Source of the DNA: Rheinheimera sp. MM224
GTDB taxonomy: Bacteria; Pseudomonadota; Gammaproteobacteria; Enterobacterales; Alteromonadaceae
DNA length: 64,000 nt
NCBI RefSeq assembly: GCF_947090785.1
Contig: NZ_OX352320.1
Coordinates: forward strand, 3,027,001-3,091,000
Reading direction: 5' to 3'
Positions 63,707-64,000 of the stretch are shown here, piece by piece; the first letter of the stretch is position 1, and the number at the start of each line of letters is the position of its first letter. Below the pieces are notes generated by a model that searched no databases, had not been told where the DNA came from, and saw nothing but the letters and a program-made list of their open reading frames with translations. A program made the translations under genes and the position numbers.

Positions 63707-64000
63707 ATGGAATTAGGTTTAGACCTCTGGGTAGTCGCCGCTTTATGTGCTGTCGCTTTAGTCGCAGGTTTTATTGATGCAGTGGCTGGGGGCGGAGGTT
63801 TATTGACAGTCCCAGCACTACTGACCGCAGGTTTACCGCCACATCTGGTGTTAGGCACCAATAAACTGGCCGCCACTTTTGGTTCCATTACCGCTTCAGT
63901 TACTTATTACAGACGCCAACTTTTCGACCCTGCGTTTTGGCGCACAGCGCTGATATTCACTGCTATTGGTGCCATTTGTGGCACTTTAGTGGTGGATTTA
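63707..64000 (+). CDS. TauE/SafE family permease, 5' part (cut by window edge)
   Basis: The first 98 codons are visible, starting MELGLDLWVVAALCAVALVAG and continuing FIDAVAGGGGLLTVPALLTAGLP (seen as FIDAVAGGGGLLTVP) and GTNKLAATFGSITASVTY, signatures of TauE/SafE proteins such as YfcA, membrane exporters proposed to move sulfite or organosulfonates. The ATG lies 2 bases after the dinG stop with a weak ribosome site inside dinG, so it is probably cotranscribed. Confidence 0.88.
   Translation, partial: MELGLDLWVVAALCAVALVAGFIDAVAGGGGLLTVPALLTAGLPPHLVLGTNKLAATFGSITASVTYYRRQLFDPAFWRTALIFTAIGAICGTLVVDL

Overview
The window is a stretch of gammaproteobacterial chromosome. Gene content and order (cmoAB, purMN, fadE/yafJ, cysS/ppiB/lpxH, purF-cvpA-dedD-folC-accD, truA-fimV-asd-pdxB-fabB-mnmC, motY/rnt, grxD/sodB, prkA-yeaH-spoVR, apt-dnaX-ybaB-recR-htpG-adk) together with MotY, FimV, DUF3379 and a MiaE hydroxylase point to an Alteromonadales-type marine or freshwater bacterium, most plausibly Rheinheimera or a close relative. 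That placement is an inference from content; no search was run. No rRNA, prophage, transposase or CRISPR array is visible.

Layout. 0-7 kb: end of a periplasmic solute-binding protein gene, then DUF72, cmoA, cmoB (tRNA wobble-uridine modification), a LysR regulator, a small unknown gene, and purM-purN plus a DUF3108 protein. 7-11 kb: yafJ and fadE diverge, with a FadR-like operator in front of fadE, followed by a reverse-strand tRNA operon (Pro-Arg-His-Pro) driven by a promoter with a GC-rich discriminator. 11-16.6 kb: folD, cysS, ppiB, lpxH, miaE and a Yip1-family membrane protein. 16.6-29.5 kb: a reverse-strand housekeeping block (purF, cvpA, dedD, folC, accD, truA, fimV, asd, pdxB, fabB). 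29.7-35.5 kb: mnmC with two linked receiver proteins (REC-HPt and REC), motY, rnt, grxD, sodB. 35.7-40.5 kb: the prkA-yeaH-spoVR stress triad. 40.5-45.8 kb: a CheC-type response regulator with a diguanylate cyclase, exported Tpx, small heat-shock protein, hydrolase/MAPEG pair, adk. 46.2-48.3 kb: a DoxX/HvfX-like membrane protein translationally coupled to an ECF sigma factor and a DUF3379 membrane anti-sigma. 48.5-54.8 kb: htpG, recR, ybaB, dnaX, apt. 54.9-57.5 kb: an Hvf/Buf-type RiPP operon (Cys-rich precursor, MNIO/DUF692 enzyme, DUF2063 partner, and a previously unlisted 39-residue membrane ORF) beside a DksA-like zinc-finger gene. 57.5-64 kb: a methyltransferase, a large TonB-dependent receptor, dinG under a LexA-like box, and the start of a TauE/SafE permease.

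The most interesting accessory system is the copper-type RiPP metallophore operon hvfABC, whose HvfX-like membrane partner and a sigma/anti-sigma pair sit about 8 kb away on the same strand, on the other side of the apt-dnaX-ybaB-recR-htpG block. Other unusual items are a duplicated dnaX start region that makes a 16-codon leader ORF overlapping the dnaX ATG, a tandem structured repeat with compensatory changes after htpG, two copies of a ~97-bp palindromic intergenic element, FNR-like sites, and a DinG that lacks one of its four iron-sulfur cysteines.
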